A model generated the notes under the pieces. It was given only the letters and a program-made list of their open reading frames with translations, had not been told where the DNA came from and searched no databases. A stretch of DNA of 64,000 nt from Gottfriedia acidiceleris (GTDB lineage: Bacteria > Bacillota > Bacilli > Bacillales > Bacillaceae_G), in NCBI RefSeq assembly GCF_004138285.1, contig NZ_SCFN01000007.1, forward strand, positions 124,001-188,000, written 5' to 3'. Within the stretch, counting starts at the first letter, position 1. Each line of letters opens with the position of its first letter. The translations under genes were made by a program, and so were the position numbers. This document shows positions 8,114 to 16,009 of this stretch, one piece after another.

Positions 8114-8674
8114 ATGAAAACTGAACAAAAATTATACACAATGAAAGAAGCTTTGATTTTTAGTCAAAGAATTGCCCAAATTTCTAAAGCATTATGGAAG
8201 TCAGTTGAAAAGGACTGGCAACAATGGATTAAGCCCTATGATTTAAATATCAATGAACATCATATTTTAATGATCGCCTTCCACTTAAAGGGTGCGTCTA
8301 TTTCTGAAATTGCTAAATTTGGTGTAATGCACGTATCGACTGCTTTTAACTTCTCTAAAAAGCTAGAAGAGCGTGGTTTATTAGTGTTTTCTAAAAAAGT
8401 AGAAGATAAACGTAATACGTATATTGAATTAACAGAAAAAGGTAAAGATATGCTATTAGAGATTCTAGGAGAATTTGATCCAGAGACAAATTCAGTTTTT
8501 CAAGGTACTTTACCATTAAAAGAATTTTATGGTAAATTTCCAGAAAATATGGAAATTATGGCTATTTTACGTAATATTTATGGAAAAGATTTTATGGATA
8601 TATTTGAAACAACGTTAGGTAACATAGATAAAGAATTTATTGAAGAAGATAATCGTTTAATTAAGAAACCTTAA
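8114..8674 (+). CDS. scoC: MarR-family transition-state regulator ScoC (Hpr)
   Basis: 186-residue winged-helix regulator. In B. subtilis ScoC represses extracellular protease, sporulation and peptide-uptake genes in the transition phase. The MarR fold is visible: helices over about 12-50, the recognition region [29 protein letters not shown] at about 70-100, and the wing [25 protein letters not shown] directly precedes the ATG. I chose the ATG at 8114 because GAAGGTGA is then correctly spaced. Somewhat shorter than the B. subtilis protein at the C-terminus. Monocistronic. A large secreted protease at 43911 is a possible target. Confidence 0.9.
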   Translation: MKTEQKLYTMKEALIFSQRIAQISKALWKSVEKDWQQWIKPYDLNINEHHILMIAFHLKGASISEIAKFGVMHVSTAFNFSKKLEERGLLVFSKKVEDKRNTYIELTEKGKDMLLEILGEFDPETNSVFQGTLPLKEFYGKFPENMEIMAILRNIYGKDFMDIFETTLGNIDKEFIEEDNRLIKKP

Positions 8675-8690
8675 TATCTTCTTTAAAGTT

Positions 8691-8770
8691 ACAATTTCAA
8701 TTGATATGTCCTTGAAATTGTACAATCAAATAGAAGCGGGGCAAGATTAATTAAATCCTTCCGCTTTTTA
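8691..8770 (+). terminator. Two hairpins after scoC
   Basis: A perfect 10-bp stem ACAATTTCAA (8691-8700)/TTGAAATTGT (8712-8721) is followed by AAGCGG (8734-8739)/CCGCTT (8761-8766) and a TTTTTATTT tail. The second is the more likely terminator. Confidence 0.5.
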
Positions 8771-8904
8771 TTTCGGCCACTTTTGTTCAAAATTTCACAT
8801 AAATACCTTCTTTGAAACCCTCAACTCATTTCCTTTTTATTTCAATTTCTAAATTTCTATAAACAAGAATATGTACATCATTAACTAATTTTATTTCTGG
8901 AATA

Positions 8905-8937
8905 AAAACTCAACCGGAGGTACAATACCTCCGGTCG
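8905..8937 (-). terminator. Terminator of the 29-residue peptide gene
   Basis: Perfect 10-bp stem ACCGGAGGTA (8913-8922)/TACCTCCGGT (8926-8935). On the minus strand it is followed by TTGAGTTTTTATT. Confidence 0.65.
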
Positions 8938-8958
8938 AATATTTGTCTTATTTACAAA

Positions 8959-9048
8959 TTAGATGCAAGCTGCTCCTACGATAATTAATAAGATGAACAA
9001 TACAACGATTAACGCAAATCCTCCACCATGGAATCCTACGCCCATCAT
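8959..9048 (-). CDS. Tiny YjcZ-family spore membrane peptide, 29 aa
   Basis: Glycine-rich head MMGVGFHGGGF, then one transmembrane helix ending IIVGAACI. This is the YjcZ/SscA-type Bacillus sporulation peptide family, small coat-associated proteins of unknown mechanism. A strong ribosome site AAGGAGGTG precedes the first ATG; the second ATG at 9045 is also possible. A sigma K-like promoter is immediately upstream. A second similar gene follows at 9147-9230. Confidence 0.8.
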   Translation of the reverse strand: MMGVGFHGGGFALIVVLFILLIIVGAACI

Positions 9049-9073
9049 TCACACCTCCTTTTGCTACATATCT

Positions 9074-9101
9074 TATCTTATGCGTGTAGTAAAAAATGGT
9101 C
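9074..9101 (-). promoter_or_regulatory. Sigma K-like promoter for the 29-residue peptide
   Basis: Minus-strand CATAAGATA (9082-9074) matches the sigma K -10 CATANNNTA, with AC 16 bases upstream. Suits mother-cell expression of a spore peptide. Confidence 0.45.
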
Positions 9102-9146
9102 TGGGCAAATGTATAAATAACCTTCATTTTTGAAGATTCATACTAC

Positions 9147-9230
9147 TTATAAAAATGAACACCCAATAATGATTAACAAAATAAACAGGATCACGATTAA
9201 TACAAATTCACGCGATGTTTTCCCCTCCAT
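9147..9230 (-). CDS. Tiny hydrophobic spore peptide, 27 aa (YjcZ-like)
   Basis: 27-residue single-helix peptide: charged head MEGKTSREF, then a hydrophobic core rich in Leu and Ile ending GCSFL. Core wording (LIVILFILLIIIG) closely parallels the neighbouring 29-residue peptide, so the two are probably diverged duplicates. Ribosome site TAGGAGGGTGG is seven to eight bases from the ATG. The overlapping 68-codon frame (9197-9403) has no ribosome site and was not accepted. Confidence 0.65.
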   Translation of the reverse strand: MEGKTSREFVLIVILFILLIIIGCSFL

Positions 9231-9514
9231 TTTTCCACCCTCCTAAAAGTAATACATAATAATATATAGACGAATGCCTTAATTGATTGGGCGAATGTCA
9301 CGATTGACAAGTTTTTAATTTGTAGGATAAGCGTGTTTTTTAGGCAAGGTCTGGAGATAAAATATAAAATTAGAGCTATAAAAAAATAGAAATCCCCCTC
9401 CATTTATTACTCTCATAAATGCCTATATTTCATATAAAACTAGTTCAAGATTCCTTCAAATTGATTAATTTTTAATTAAAAAGTATACCAAATTATTCTT
9501 TTTTTGGATAAACT

Positions 9515-9544
9515 TTGTCACATTGAGGGAAAATATGTTATATT
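9515..9544 (+). promoter_or_regulatory. prsA: Sigma A promoter of prsA
   Basis: TTGTCA (9515-9520), an 18-base spacer, TATATT (9539-9544). Each hexamer has one mismatch to consensus. The leader to the ATG is about 95 bases. Confidence 0.5.
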
Positions 9545-9646
9545 TAGTGAAGTAATTTCCAGCAAAAGGTATGTCTAAATAAAGGAAAAATTAAGATTTA
9601 AGCTCTATACTTTAATAAGCAAAAATTTTTTTTAGGAGATGTTTAA

Positions 9647-10468
9647 ATGAAAAAGTTAATCGTATCTGCAGTTTTAGCTACCTCAGTATTCGGACTAGCA
9701 GCATGTGGATCTGCTGGTATTAGTAACGATGTAGTTGCTACATCTAATGCGGGAGATATCACATCAAAAGATTTATATGACAAGATGAAAGATACAGCAG
9801 GCTTAGCTATGCTTAAGCAAATGGCTATTGAAGATTATTTAAAGAAAAACTACAAAGTTAGTGATAAAGATGTTGACGCTAAGTTTAATGAGTATAAAAC
9901 ACAAAATGGTGACCAATTTAAAGCTTTCTTAGCTCAATACGGATTTAAAGATGAAGCAGCATTTAAAGATCGTGTTAAAATCGATTTATTAACTGAAAAA
10001 GCTGCTGAAGCTTCAGTAACAAAAGCTGACCTTGCAAAATATAAACCAGAAATTAGAGCTAGTCATATTTTAGTAAAAGATGAAGCTACAGCTAAAAAAG
10101 TCGAAGAAGAATTAGCTAAAGGTGCAGATTTTGCAGCAGAAGCAAAAAAATATTCTACTGACACTGGTTCAAAAGATAAAGGTGGAGATTTAGGCTATTT
10201 TGGAGAAGGTGCTATGGTGCCTGAGTTCGAAGCAGCTGCTTATAAATTAAAAGTTGGAGAAATTAGCCAACCAGTTAAATCACAATTTGGATACCATGTT
10301 ATTAAATTAACTGGTAAAAAGACTGCTAACGAAAAAGATGCTCGTAAAAAAATTGCTGAGTCTAAGCTAAGCCAAGAAAACTTCTCAGCATTCTCTGATG
10401 AACTTCTTAAAAAAGCTAAATTTAAAGTAAAAGATAAAGACTTAGAAAGCCAAGCGAAAAAATCATAA
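9647..10468 (+). CDS. prsA: Foldase lipoprotein PrsA
   Basis: 273-residue membrane-anchored parvulin-type peptidyl-prolyl isomerase. It folds secreted proteins and penicillin-binding proteins after Sec export on the outer face of the membrane. Lipoprotein signal MKKLIVSAVLATSVFGLAAC with lipobox LAAC and lipidated Cys20. The PpiC domain spans about 132-224 (RASHILV, GGDLGYFGEGAMVPEFE, VKSQFGYHVIKL), flanked by chaperone helices. Ribosome site TAGGAG. Directly after scoC, as in B. subtilis. Probably needed for the giant secreted subtilase in this window. Confidence 0.96.
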   Translation: MKKLIVSAVLATSVFGLAACGSAGISNDVVATSNAGDITSKDLYDKMKDTAGLAMLKQMAIEDYLKKNYKVSDKDVDAKFNEYKTQNGDQFKAFLAQYGFKDEAAFKDRVKIDLLTEKAAEASVTKADLAKYKPEIRASHILVKDEATAKKVEEELAKGADFAAEAKKYSTDTGSKDKGGDLGYFGEGAMVPEFEAAAYKLKVGEISQPVKSQFGYHVIKLTGKKTANEKDARKKIAESKLSQENFSAFSDELLKKAKFKVKDKDLESQAKKS

Positions 10469-10502
10469 AAAAAAAACCTGCCTAAATTGGCAGGTTTTTT
10501 AA
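10469..10502. terminator. Bidirectional terminator between prsA and yhaL
   Basis: Perfect 12-bp stem AAAAAACCTGCC (10471-10482)/GGCAGGTTTTTT (10489-10500) with a 6-nt loop. Serves both convergent genes. Confidence 0.92.
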
Positions 10503-10702
10503 TTCGATGAAATCTCAGAATTAATAAGTAATTGCTCTCTTCGTTCTCTTTCTTCCTTAATTCTTTGTAAGTAAATTTCTCCCTCTTTTTCAATGAAAGC
10601 TTCATCTGCATCTCTTTCTTGTTTAGAGGTGTAAAGCACCATAAATCCACTTACAAAAATTCCTAAGATCACGATATACATCCAAAATGGTAGAATTGGC
10701 AT
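10499..10702 (-). CDS. yhaL: Sporulation protein YhaL-like
   Basis: 67 residues: one N-terminal transmembrane helix (about 5-25), then a strongly charged Glu/Arg helix (KQERDADEAFIEKEGEIYLQ) typical of the Spore_YhaL family. Position between prsA and yhaM matches B. subtilis. Ribosome site TAAGGAGGAAAATC precedes ATG. Molecular function unknown; the family is linked to sporulation. Confidence 0.82.
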   Translation of the reverse strand: MPILPFWMYIVILGIFVSGFMVLYTSKQERDADEAFIEKEGEIYLQRIKEERERREQLLINSEISSN

Positions 10703-10770
10703 TGATTTTCCTCCTTAGTAGACAAGCATTTGCTTCATTATATGGCTAATAAAGAGGAAGTATGATTAAT

Positions 10771-11709
10771 TTAAAATTTTGGTTTGTAAAAACTACGATT
10801 TTCTAATGGGAAAATGCGCTCTGTATATTCTCCTGGTTCAACTCTTTCAAGTGCGCGGTCTAACATATTCATTTTTGCATCAATATTATCAATATAATGT
10901 AATATTTCAGCTTCTTTAATTAAAGGTAGTTTTGGACTACCGTACTCATACTTACCATGATGACTTAAAATAAGATGCTGTAGAACAGTAACCTCTTCTC
11001 CCTCAATACCTAGCTCGATAGAAGCATTTCCAATTTCAATTGCCATAAGTGAGATATGACCTAACAAATTACCTTCGACAGTATACTTTGTTGAAACTGG
11101 ACCAGATAATTCTCTTACTTTTCCTAAATCATGTAGTATGATTCCTGCGTATAGTAAATCCTTATTGATCGAAGGATATAAATTTGCAATTGCTTCACCT
11201 AATTTCAACATACAAAAAACATGGTATGCTAAACCAGAAACAAATTCATGGTGATTCTTAGTTGCCGCTGGAAAATCAAGAAAATCTTCTTGATTTTTTA
11301 ATACTAGATACTCAGTAAGCTTTTTTAGTTTTTCATTGGTCATATTATTGATGTATGAAGTTATTTTCTCATATAATTCTTCTTTAGAAACTGGTGCCCT
11401 TGCGAAAAAATCTTCTGGATTTACTTCGTCTGTATCTTTAGTTGGACGAATTTGGCGTAATTTAAGCTGAAGTTTTCCTCTATAATCGTGTAGTTCCCCT
11501 TCAACTTTTACAACAGTTCCTTCTACATACGATTCTTCTTGCTCCGAAGAAATATCCCAGAGCTTCGCCTCAATATCTCCACTTTGGTCTTGTAAAGTTA
11601 AAGATAAAAATGATTTTTGATTACTTGCTACACCTTTAGTAACAGCTTTAATAAATAAAAATGTTACAAAACGTTCGCCAACTTCATGATCATATACTTT
11701 TTTATCCAT
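10771..11709 (-). CDS. yhaM: 3'-5' exoribonuclease YhaM
   Basis: 312-residue manganese-dependent 3'-5' exonuclease acting on short single-stranded RNA and DNA in the cytoplasm. An N-terminal OB-fold nucleic-acid domain lies at about 15-95 ([18 protein letters not shown]), and an HD hydrolase domain at about 155-275 with H..HDLGK and HHG motifs. I moved the start to the ATG at 11709: the longer frame's ATG at 11721 sits inside the sequence GGAGGT that serves as this ribosome site. Length then matches B. subtilis YhaM. Monocistronic after yhaL. Confidence 0.93.
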   Translation of the reverse strand: MDKKVYDHEVGERFVTFLFIKAVTKGVASNQKSFLSLTLQDQSGDIEAKLWDISSEQEESYVEGTVVKVEGELHDYRGKLQLKLRQIRPTKDTDEVNPEDFFARAPVSKEELYEKITSYINNMTNEKLKKLTEYLVLKNQEDFLDFPAATKNHHEFVSGLAYHVFCMLKLGEAIANLYPSINKDLLYAGIILHDLGKVRELSGPVSTKYTVEGNLLGHISLMAIEIGNASIELGIEGEEVTVLQHLILSHHGKYEYGSPKLPLIKEAEILHYIDNIDAKMNMLDRALERVEPGEYTERIFPLENRSFYKPKF

Positions 11710-12047
11710 AAGTACCTCCATTTTGTATATGCTTCCTTAAGCTCTACTTAAGTAAGTAGCTTAAAATATTTTGGAAAATCAATTTCACAAAATAAAAAAA
11801 GGAAAATCAAATTATGTATTAGTCGTTTTACTTATCCTATTATACGTTAAAATAGATACTTAGCCCAACAATGTTCATACAAAAAATTAAGACATAATCT
11901 AACAATTCTTAAAATCTGTTAAAATCTACAAATGTCAAAATTTTAAATCAGCACTGAATTTTTTTACAATTCAAATTATTACTTTACACAGCTTTTCAAT
12001 CTATGCCAAAATAGTAATATCGCAACTACTTTAGGGAGGTCTATGAC
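11710..12047. other. AT-rich intergenic region yhaM-yhzD
   Basis: 338 bases containing the two divergent promoter regions. No hairpin, reading frame or recognisable operator stands out. Confidence 0.4.
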
Positions 12048-12233
12048 ATGGCAACATATCGAATTACTGCTTTTGAAAAAAGTGGCGAATCAATTGTCGA
12101 TGAACAATTCGAAGCTAATTCTGACTTAGAAGCAAAAAATATTGCTACAGAAAAACTCACAACAATCGGTGCAATTGATAAAACCCACCGTTGCATTAGT
12201 CAAACTGGTAAACTGCTTTTATTCCATCCATAA
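12048..12233 (+). CDS. yhzD: YhzD-like small protein
   Basis: 61-residue soluble protein matching what I know of YhzD: short beta strands, an EANSDLEAKNIA helix, and a conserved ending THRCISQTGKLLLFHP. Function unknown. Strong ribosome site AGGGAGG seven bases from ATG. Occurs in the same neighbourhood as in B. subtilis. Followed by a clear terminator, so monocistronic. Confidence 0.75.
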   Translation: MATYRITAFEKSGESIVDEQFEANSDLEAKNIATEKLTTIGAIDKTHRCISQTGKLLLFHP

Positions 12234-12239
12234 TAATAA

Positions 12240-12276
12240 AGAAGCTGCGAACACATATCGCAGCTTTTTTGTTTTT
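12240..12276 (+). terminator. Terminator after yhzD
   Basis: Stem AAGCTGCGA (12242-12250)/TCGCAGCTT (12258-12266), then TTTTGTTTTTTT. Confidence 0.92.
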
Positions 12277-12289
12277 TTATTTTTAGTTT

Positions 12290-12500
12290 AAAGTACAGAT
12301 CCACGCGCCAACACTTTCCAATTTCTGCTTGGCGTGGAAATTTCTTTTCAATGAGAATACGGTGAACCTAAAGAATATGTATTATGACATGCGTCAAATA
12401 GCACAGTGAGTGGAAAAGTCCTGATCTGCATCTTCCCTTAATGTAGACAGTACGACTCCGCTTGTCGCAATACAACAAACGTGAATCAATTAGTTATAAC
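12290..12500. other. Gene-free segment of raised GC with a strong hairpin
   Basis: Between the yhzD and yrrS terminators. Starts with a hairpin CCACGCGCCAA (12301-12311)/TTGGCGTGG (12329-12337). The rest, to about 12490, is about 44% GC by hand count of two lines, against roughly a third around it. Every frame is interrupted. I do not recognise it. Confidence 0.4.
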
Positions 12501-12539
12501 CGAAAGTTGACTTACTTTTTCTTAAGTAAAACTAATGAT

Positions 12540-12576
12540 TTAAAAATAGGCTGTCGAGAATTTCTCGACAGCCTTA
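12540..12576 (-). terminator. Terminator of yrrS-like gene
   Basis: Perfect stem GGCTGTCGAGA (12549-12559)/TCTCGACAGCC (12563-12573). On the minus strand it is followed by TATTTTTAAA. Confidence 0.85.
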
Positions 12577-12607
12577 GGATTACCCTTAAGTGCATCCTAT
12601 TTACATT

Positions 12608-13147
12608 TTATGAAGCAGGTTCAACTTTTGTAGCTTTATAGCTGGAGCCATCCCATATGAGATATACTCGGTATTTTTGCGAGCCTTTTGTCTTTGCTGA
12701 TACAGTCCCGACTGAGCCACCTGGGTTGCTTTTGTCACTGCCTAAAAACCAAACAGTCATATTGCCTGAATCTATTCCAGCAGCAGAAGAGATTGTCTGT
12801 AGCATTGCCTGCCAGTCTTGAGAATTTCTATCATAGCTTGTAACATGTTTCGCACCAGTTTGTGCACCCGTTTGTTCCGGTGCCGAGCCATCTGAATCCT
12901 CATCATCAATTGTTTGAACTGTTGTTGATGTCTCTTTTACACCATTATCATCATTCTTTTCGCTGTTTTTGGCTGAAGCATAAGCACTTTTTTTAGATCC
13001 TGCCTTATTATCATTCGGCGAAAAAATGGAATACGAAACAAATGCTATTAGTATCAGTACGATTCCAATTGATCCAAATAAAATGAGTTTTGTTTTTTTT
13101 CTTTTCGCTCTTGACGTTGTACGTGAATTGCTTTGAATCTTTTTCAA
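12608..13147 (-). CDS. yrrS: YrrS-like membrane-anchored protein (DUF1510)
   Basis: 179 residues: a basic N-terminus, one transmembrane helix near 22-42, an acidic low-complexity linker (about 45-100), and a C-terminal extracellular domain (about 105-175) with WFLGSDKSNPGGSVGTVSAK and YRVYLIWDG, the DUF1510/YrrS pattern. In B. subtilis yrrS lies next to a PBP gene; here it stands alone. I prefer the TTG at 13147 over the GTG at 13156, because GGGAGAG is then about eight bases away rather than touching the start. Function unknown, probably cell-envelope. Confidence 0.72.
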   Translation of the reverse strand: MKKIQSNSRTTSRAKRKKTKLILFGSIGIVLILIAFVSYSIFSPNDNKAGSKKSAYASAKNSEKNDDNGVKETSTTVQTIDDEDSDGSAPEQTGAQTGAKHVTSYDRNSQDWQAMLQTISSAAGIDSGNMTVWFLGSDKSNPGGSVGTVSAKTKGSQKYRVYLIWDGSSYKATKVEPAS

Positions 13148-13156
13148 TCTAACCAC

Positions 13157-13500
13157 TCTCCCAAAACTGAGAATGTCAACATTCTACCATGAGTGGAGAA
13201 AAACTTATAGTCTTGTATTTTAAAATTAACCATTTCGTAAAATAACTGTTAAGTTTATTTTTAATTGTCAGACACATTTTAACAAACATAGACTAGTGCA
13301 TAATAGAAAATAGACAATCTAAATTTTAATGATTTATTCTTTTTAATATTAAAAACATAGGATTACAGAAAGAAAATAGTAATGTGATAGTAAATAGTCA
13401 TTAAAATATTATATCAAATGTATTGTTAATTACTATTTCAGGTTATTTAATTGTACTTTTGTTAATTTTATTTGTACATCTTTTCTTTTCTTCTACATCA
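13157..13500. other. AT-rich intergenic region, nothing recognised
   Basis: About 340 bases upstream of the yrrS-like gene and downstream of yhaR. Very AT-rich, with promoter-like hexamers in plenty. No reading frame or stable hairpin. Confidence 0.4.
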
Positions 13501-13530
13501 AAAAAATCGACTGAATCCAGTCGATTTCAT
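13500..13530 (-). terminator. Terminator after yhaR
   Basis: Stem AAATCGACTG (13504-13513)/CAGTCGATTT (13518-13527), followed by TTTTTT on the minus strand. Confidence 0.92.
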
Positions 13531-13535
13531 TATCC

Positions 13536-14324
13536 TTATTTACCAGTAAAAACCGGCAATCTCTTTTGTAAAAACGCCTGTACACCTTCCTGATGATCTG
13601 CTGTTCTTCTCATTGCACTTTGTCCTTCTTTTTCAAATAAAAGTACATTTTTTAAAGACTCTAGGTTACCGTTACAGTAGATTTGTTTTGATTGGATCAT
13701 CGCACTTACAGGTTTTTGAAGTATAGACTTCACGTGTTCGTTAATTTTTTGTTCAAAATCCCCACTTATTACTTCATCAATTAAACCGATTTCTAGCGCT
13801 TGCATTGCTTTTAGTTTTTTACCTTCCCAAATCAGTTGTTTAGCTTTTGTTTCACCTAGTCTTTTTTCTAAGAAATAATGTGCACCACCATCAGGAATTA
13901 AGCCAATTCCGATAAAGTTCATTGCCAATACACCTGATTCGTGAGCAAGAACAAAATCACTAGCAAGAGCAAAACTTAGTCCTATACCAGCAGCTGGTCC
14001 ATGGATCGCACTAATAACGATTTTAGGTAAAGTATATAATTTAACTACTAAATCTGTAATTAAATCCATTACTGGACCAAAAGCAGACTCATCTGTATTA
14101 CTTAGCATTGATTTTAAATCTCCACCTGAAGAGAAACCTTTGCCATTTCCACATAGAACGACTACATCAACGTCTGAACTAGCGATTTCATCCAGTACAT
14201 CTCGAAATTGTCTGAATGTATCTTCATTCATTGCATTCAATACTTCAGGTCGATTAAATACAACAGTTGCAACTCGTCCCTCTTTTCTTAATAAAACATG
14301 TTCTGCCGTGTTCGAAATAGACAT
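13536..14324 (-). CDS. yhaR: Enoyl-CoA hydratase/isomerase family protein (YhaR-like)
   Basis: 262-residue crotonase-fold protein acting on acyl-CoA thioesters. The oxyanion-hole segment FSSGGDLK is near residues 66-73, HGPAAGIGLSFALASDFVLA is near 107-126, and the second motif GIGLIPDGGAHYFL is near 138-151. The usual catalytic Glu of this loop is replaced by Asp-type wording (PDGG), as in PaaG-like members. Ribosome site AAGGGGG. It follows hemZ on the same strand with a 72-base gap that can fold over this ribosome site. Exact acyl substrate unknown. Confidence 0.87.
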   Translation of the reverse strand: MSISNTAEHVLLRKEGRVATVVFNRPEVLNAMNEDTFRQFRDVLDEIASSDVDVVVLCGNGKGFSSGGDLKSMLSNTDESAFGPVMDLITDLVVKLYTLPKIVISAIHGPAAGIGLSFALASDFVLAHESGVLAMNFIGIGLIPDGGAHYFLEKRLGETKAKQLIWEGKKLKAMQALEIGLIDEVISGDFEQKINEHVKSILQKPVSAMIQSKQIYCNGNLESLKNVLLFEKEGQSAMRRTADHQEGVQAFLQKRLPVFTGK

Positions 14325-14330
14325 AAAAAA

Positions 14331-14381
14331 ATCCCCCTTAATTTCATGATTAATTTAAACATTAAACATCACAAGGGGAAT
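14331..14381 (-). promoter_or_regulatory. Helix that can hide the yhaR ribosome site
   Basis: On the minus strand ATTCCCCTT (14381-14373) can pair with AAGGGGGAT (14339-14331): nine pairs including one G-U. This buries the yhaR Shine-Dalgarno sequence. A run of T follows, so it may instead act as a weak hemZ terminator. Confidence 0.4.
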
Positions 14382-14396
14382 TTCCTTTATTTTTCA

Positions 14397-15884
14397 TTAA
14401 TTTGATTGATTACTTTTCGAAAATAATTCATCTAAAATCTTAATTTTTGCATTTGTATAATGCTCATAACCTTCATTATATGATTTAGGATCTTTCGCAT
14501 TGGCAAATCGAGTTATTTGACGAGTTTCTGGATTTACAAACTTACTAGATGCGCCACAACCTAAACCAATAATTGTTTGCTCTTCTTCCATAATTAATAT
14601 ATTGTACAGACTTTCTTGACCGTCAACAGAGTATCCAATGTTCTCAAGATTACCTAATATATTTTTTTGACGATATAAATAGTATGGATGATAGTTATGA
14701 TTTTTTGTCCATACCGTTGCTTCATTCATCATTTGCTGCACTTCATCTCGATCTGCAACTTTATATTTTTGTTTGTTTTGCGTCATTTCTGAAGCTCTTT
14801 TAAATGAAAGTGTATGAACCGTCAATGATTCAGGCATTAACTTTTCAGTTTCATCTAATGTATATTGGAATTCTTTTAAACCTTCTCCAGGTAAACCAAT
14901 AATCAAATCCATATTAATATTATTCATCCCCATTTCACGGGCTAAATGGTACTTTGTTATTGTTTCATCTACAGTATGATGTCTTCCAATCGCTTTTAAA
15001 GTTTCTTGAATATAGGATTGTGGATTAATACTAATTCGATCAATATTCCATTTATTTAAAACATCTAATTTTTCGGGTGTAATTGTATCAGGTCTACCAG
15101 CCTCCACCGTAATTTCACGAACCTGCTTCATATTTGGAAATGATTCGTACATCTTAGCATACAGTAAGTCCATTTCTTCTGCTGTAATACTAGTAGGTGT
15201 CCCTCCGCCATAATAAATCGTAGTAATGTTAATTCCACGTTCCTTTAGAAATTCACCGATTTTTTCCATTTCATAATGTAATCCATATAAGAATGAATCG
15301 ACTGCACCTTGTTTCCCTTGAATAGCATAAGCTGGGAATGTACAATAAGCACACTTAGTAGGACAATAAGGAATACCAATATAAAGACTAACTTCATTCT
15401 GCAAGTTATATAAATCTGGTATTACTTTTAATTGACGGTCGACGATTGATTGCATTAATTCAATTTTTTCTTCATGGATTAAATAGTCATTTCGTAGCTC
15501 TTCATGCGCCATTTCTTTTGATACACCAGCTTTAAGTTTTGAATGAAGGAGTTTCGTTGGTCGAATACCAGTTAAGATCCCCCACTTTTGCTGAATTCCA
15601 GTATGCTCTTGTAGTAATGATAAAAAGACAAAGTTAACTGCTTTCTTTTTAAATTTAAATGATTCTCGATCATCTTTACCATCTACATAGCTTGTATTTG
15701 CTTGGAAATTCGTACCTAACTTACCTGATACTTGTTTATTAACTTCATCTAGCACAAAACTTACTTCTATATCTGAATCTATTTCTTCTAACGATACATC
15801 GCAGTCTTCAAAAAACAGTTGGGCTAATAGCTCTAACGGTCTTTGAAAACGAATATCCTCTAAGCCTTTAATATATATTTTCAT
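14397..15884 (-). CDS. hemZ: Radical SAM coproporphyrinogen dehydrogenase-like HemZ
   Basis: 495-residue radical SAM enzyme of the oxygen-independent coproporphyrinogen oxidase family, implicated in anaerobic haem synthesis in the cytoplasm. The 4Fe-4S motif CPTKCAYC places Cys174, Cys178 and Cys181. The SAM-binding GGGTPT follows near 224, and IGLPGEG near 328. The N-terminal 150 residues are the HemZ-specific extension. Ribosome site AAAGGTGAT. Located between yhaX and yhaR as in B. subtilis (yhaW). Some HemW-like members of this superfamily are haem chaperones, so activity is inferred from orthology. Confidence 0.92.
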   Translation of the reverse strand: MKIYIKGLEDIRFQRPLELLAQLFFEDCDVSLEEIDSDIEVSFVLDEVNKQVSGKLGTNFQANTSYVDGKDDRESFKFKKKAVNFVFLSLLQEHTGIQQKWGILTGIRPTKLLHSKLKAGVSKEMAHEELRNDYLIHEEKIELMQSIVDRQLKVIPDLYNLQNEVSLYIGIPYCPTKCAYCTFPAYAIQGKQGAVDSFLYGLHYEMEKIGEFLKERGINITTIYYGGGTPTSITAEEMDLLYAKMYESFPNMKQVREITVEAGRPDTITPEKLDVLNKWNIDRISINPQSYIQETLKAIGRHHTVDETITKYHLAREMGMNNINMDLIIGLPGEGLKEFQYTLDETEKLMPESLTVHTLSFKRASEMTQNKQKYKVADRDEVQQMMNEATVWTKNHNYHPYYLYRQKNILGNLENIGYSVDGQESLYNILIMEEEQTIIGLGCGASSKFVNPETRQITRFANAKDPKSYNEGYEHYTNAKIKILDELFSKSNQSN

Positions 15885-15958
15885 TTTTTATCACCTTTTT
15901 AAGTTATCACTTAAGTATAAAATTAAAGAGTAACGAGGTCAATTAATTAAAATACAAT

Positions 15959-16009
15959 GAAAAAGCCTGGTTTTCGAAGAGGATTCTCTTGAAAGCCAGG
16001 CTTTTTTAT
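15959..16009 (-). terminator. Terminator after yhaX
   Basis: Long stem AAAAAGCCTGGTTTTC (15961-15976)/GAAAGCCAGGCTTTTT (15992-16007) with one wobble and an inner AAGAG/CTCTT helix. Confidence 0.92.

Noticed and set aside
9197-9403. 68-codon reading frame overlapping the 27-residue peptide gene
   Set aside because: No ribosome site at its start, and it overlaps in another frame a short gene with a strong site and family resemblance.
10240-10650. 136-codon minus-strand frame over the end of prsA
   Set aside because: Crosses the bidirectional terminator and overlaps both prsA and the well-supported yhaL.
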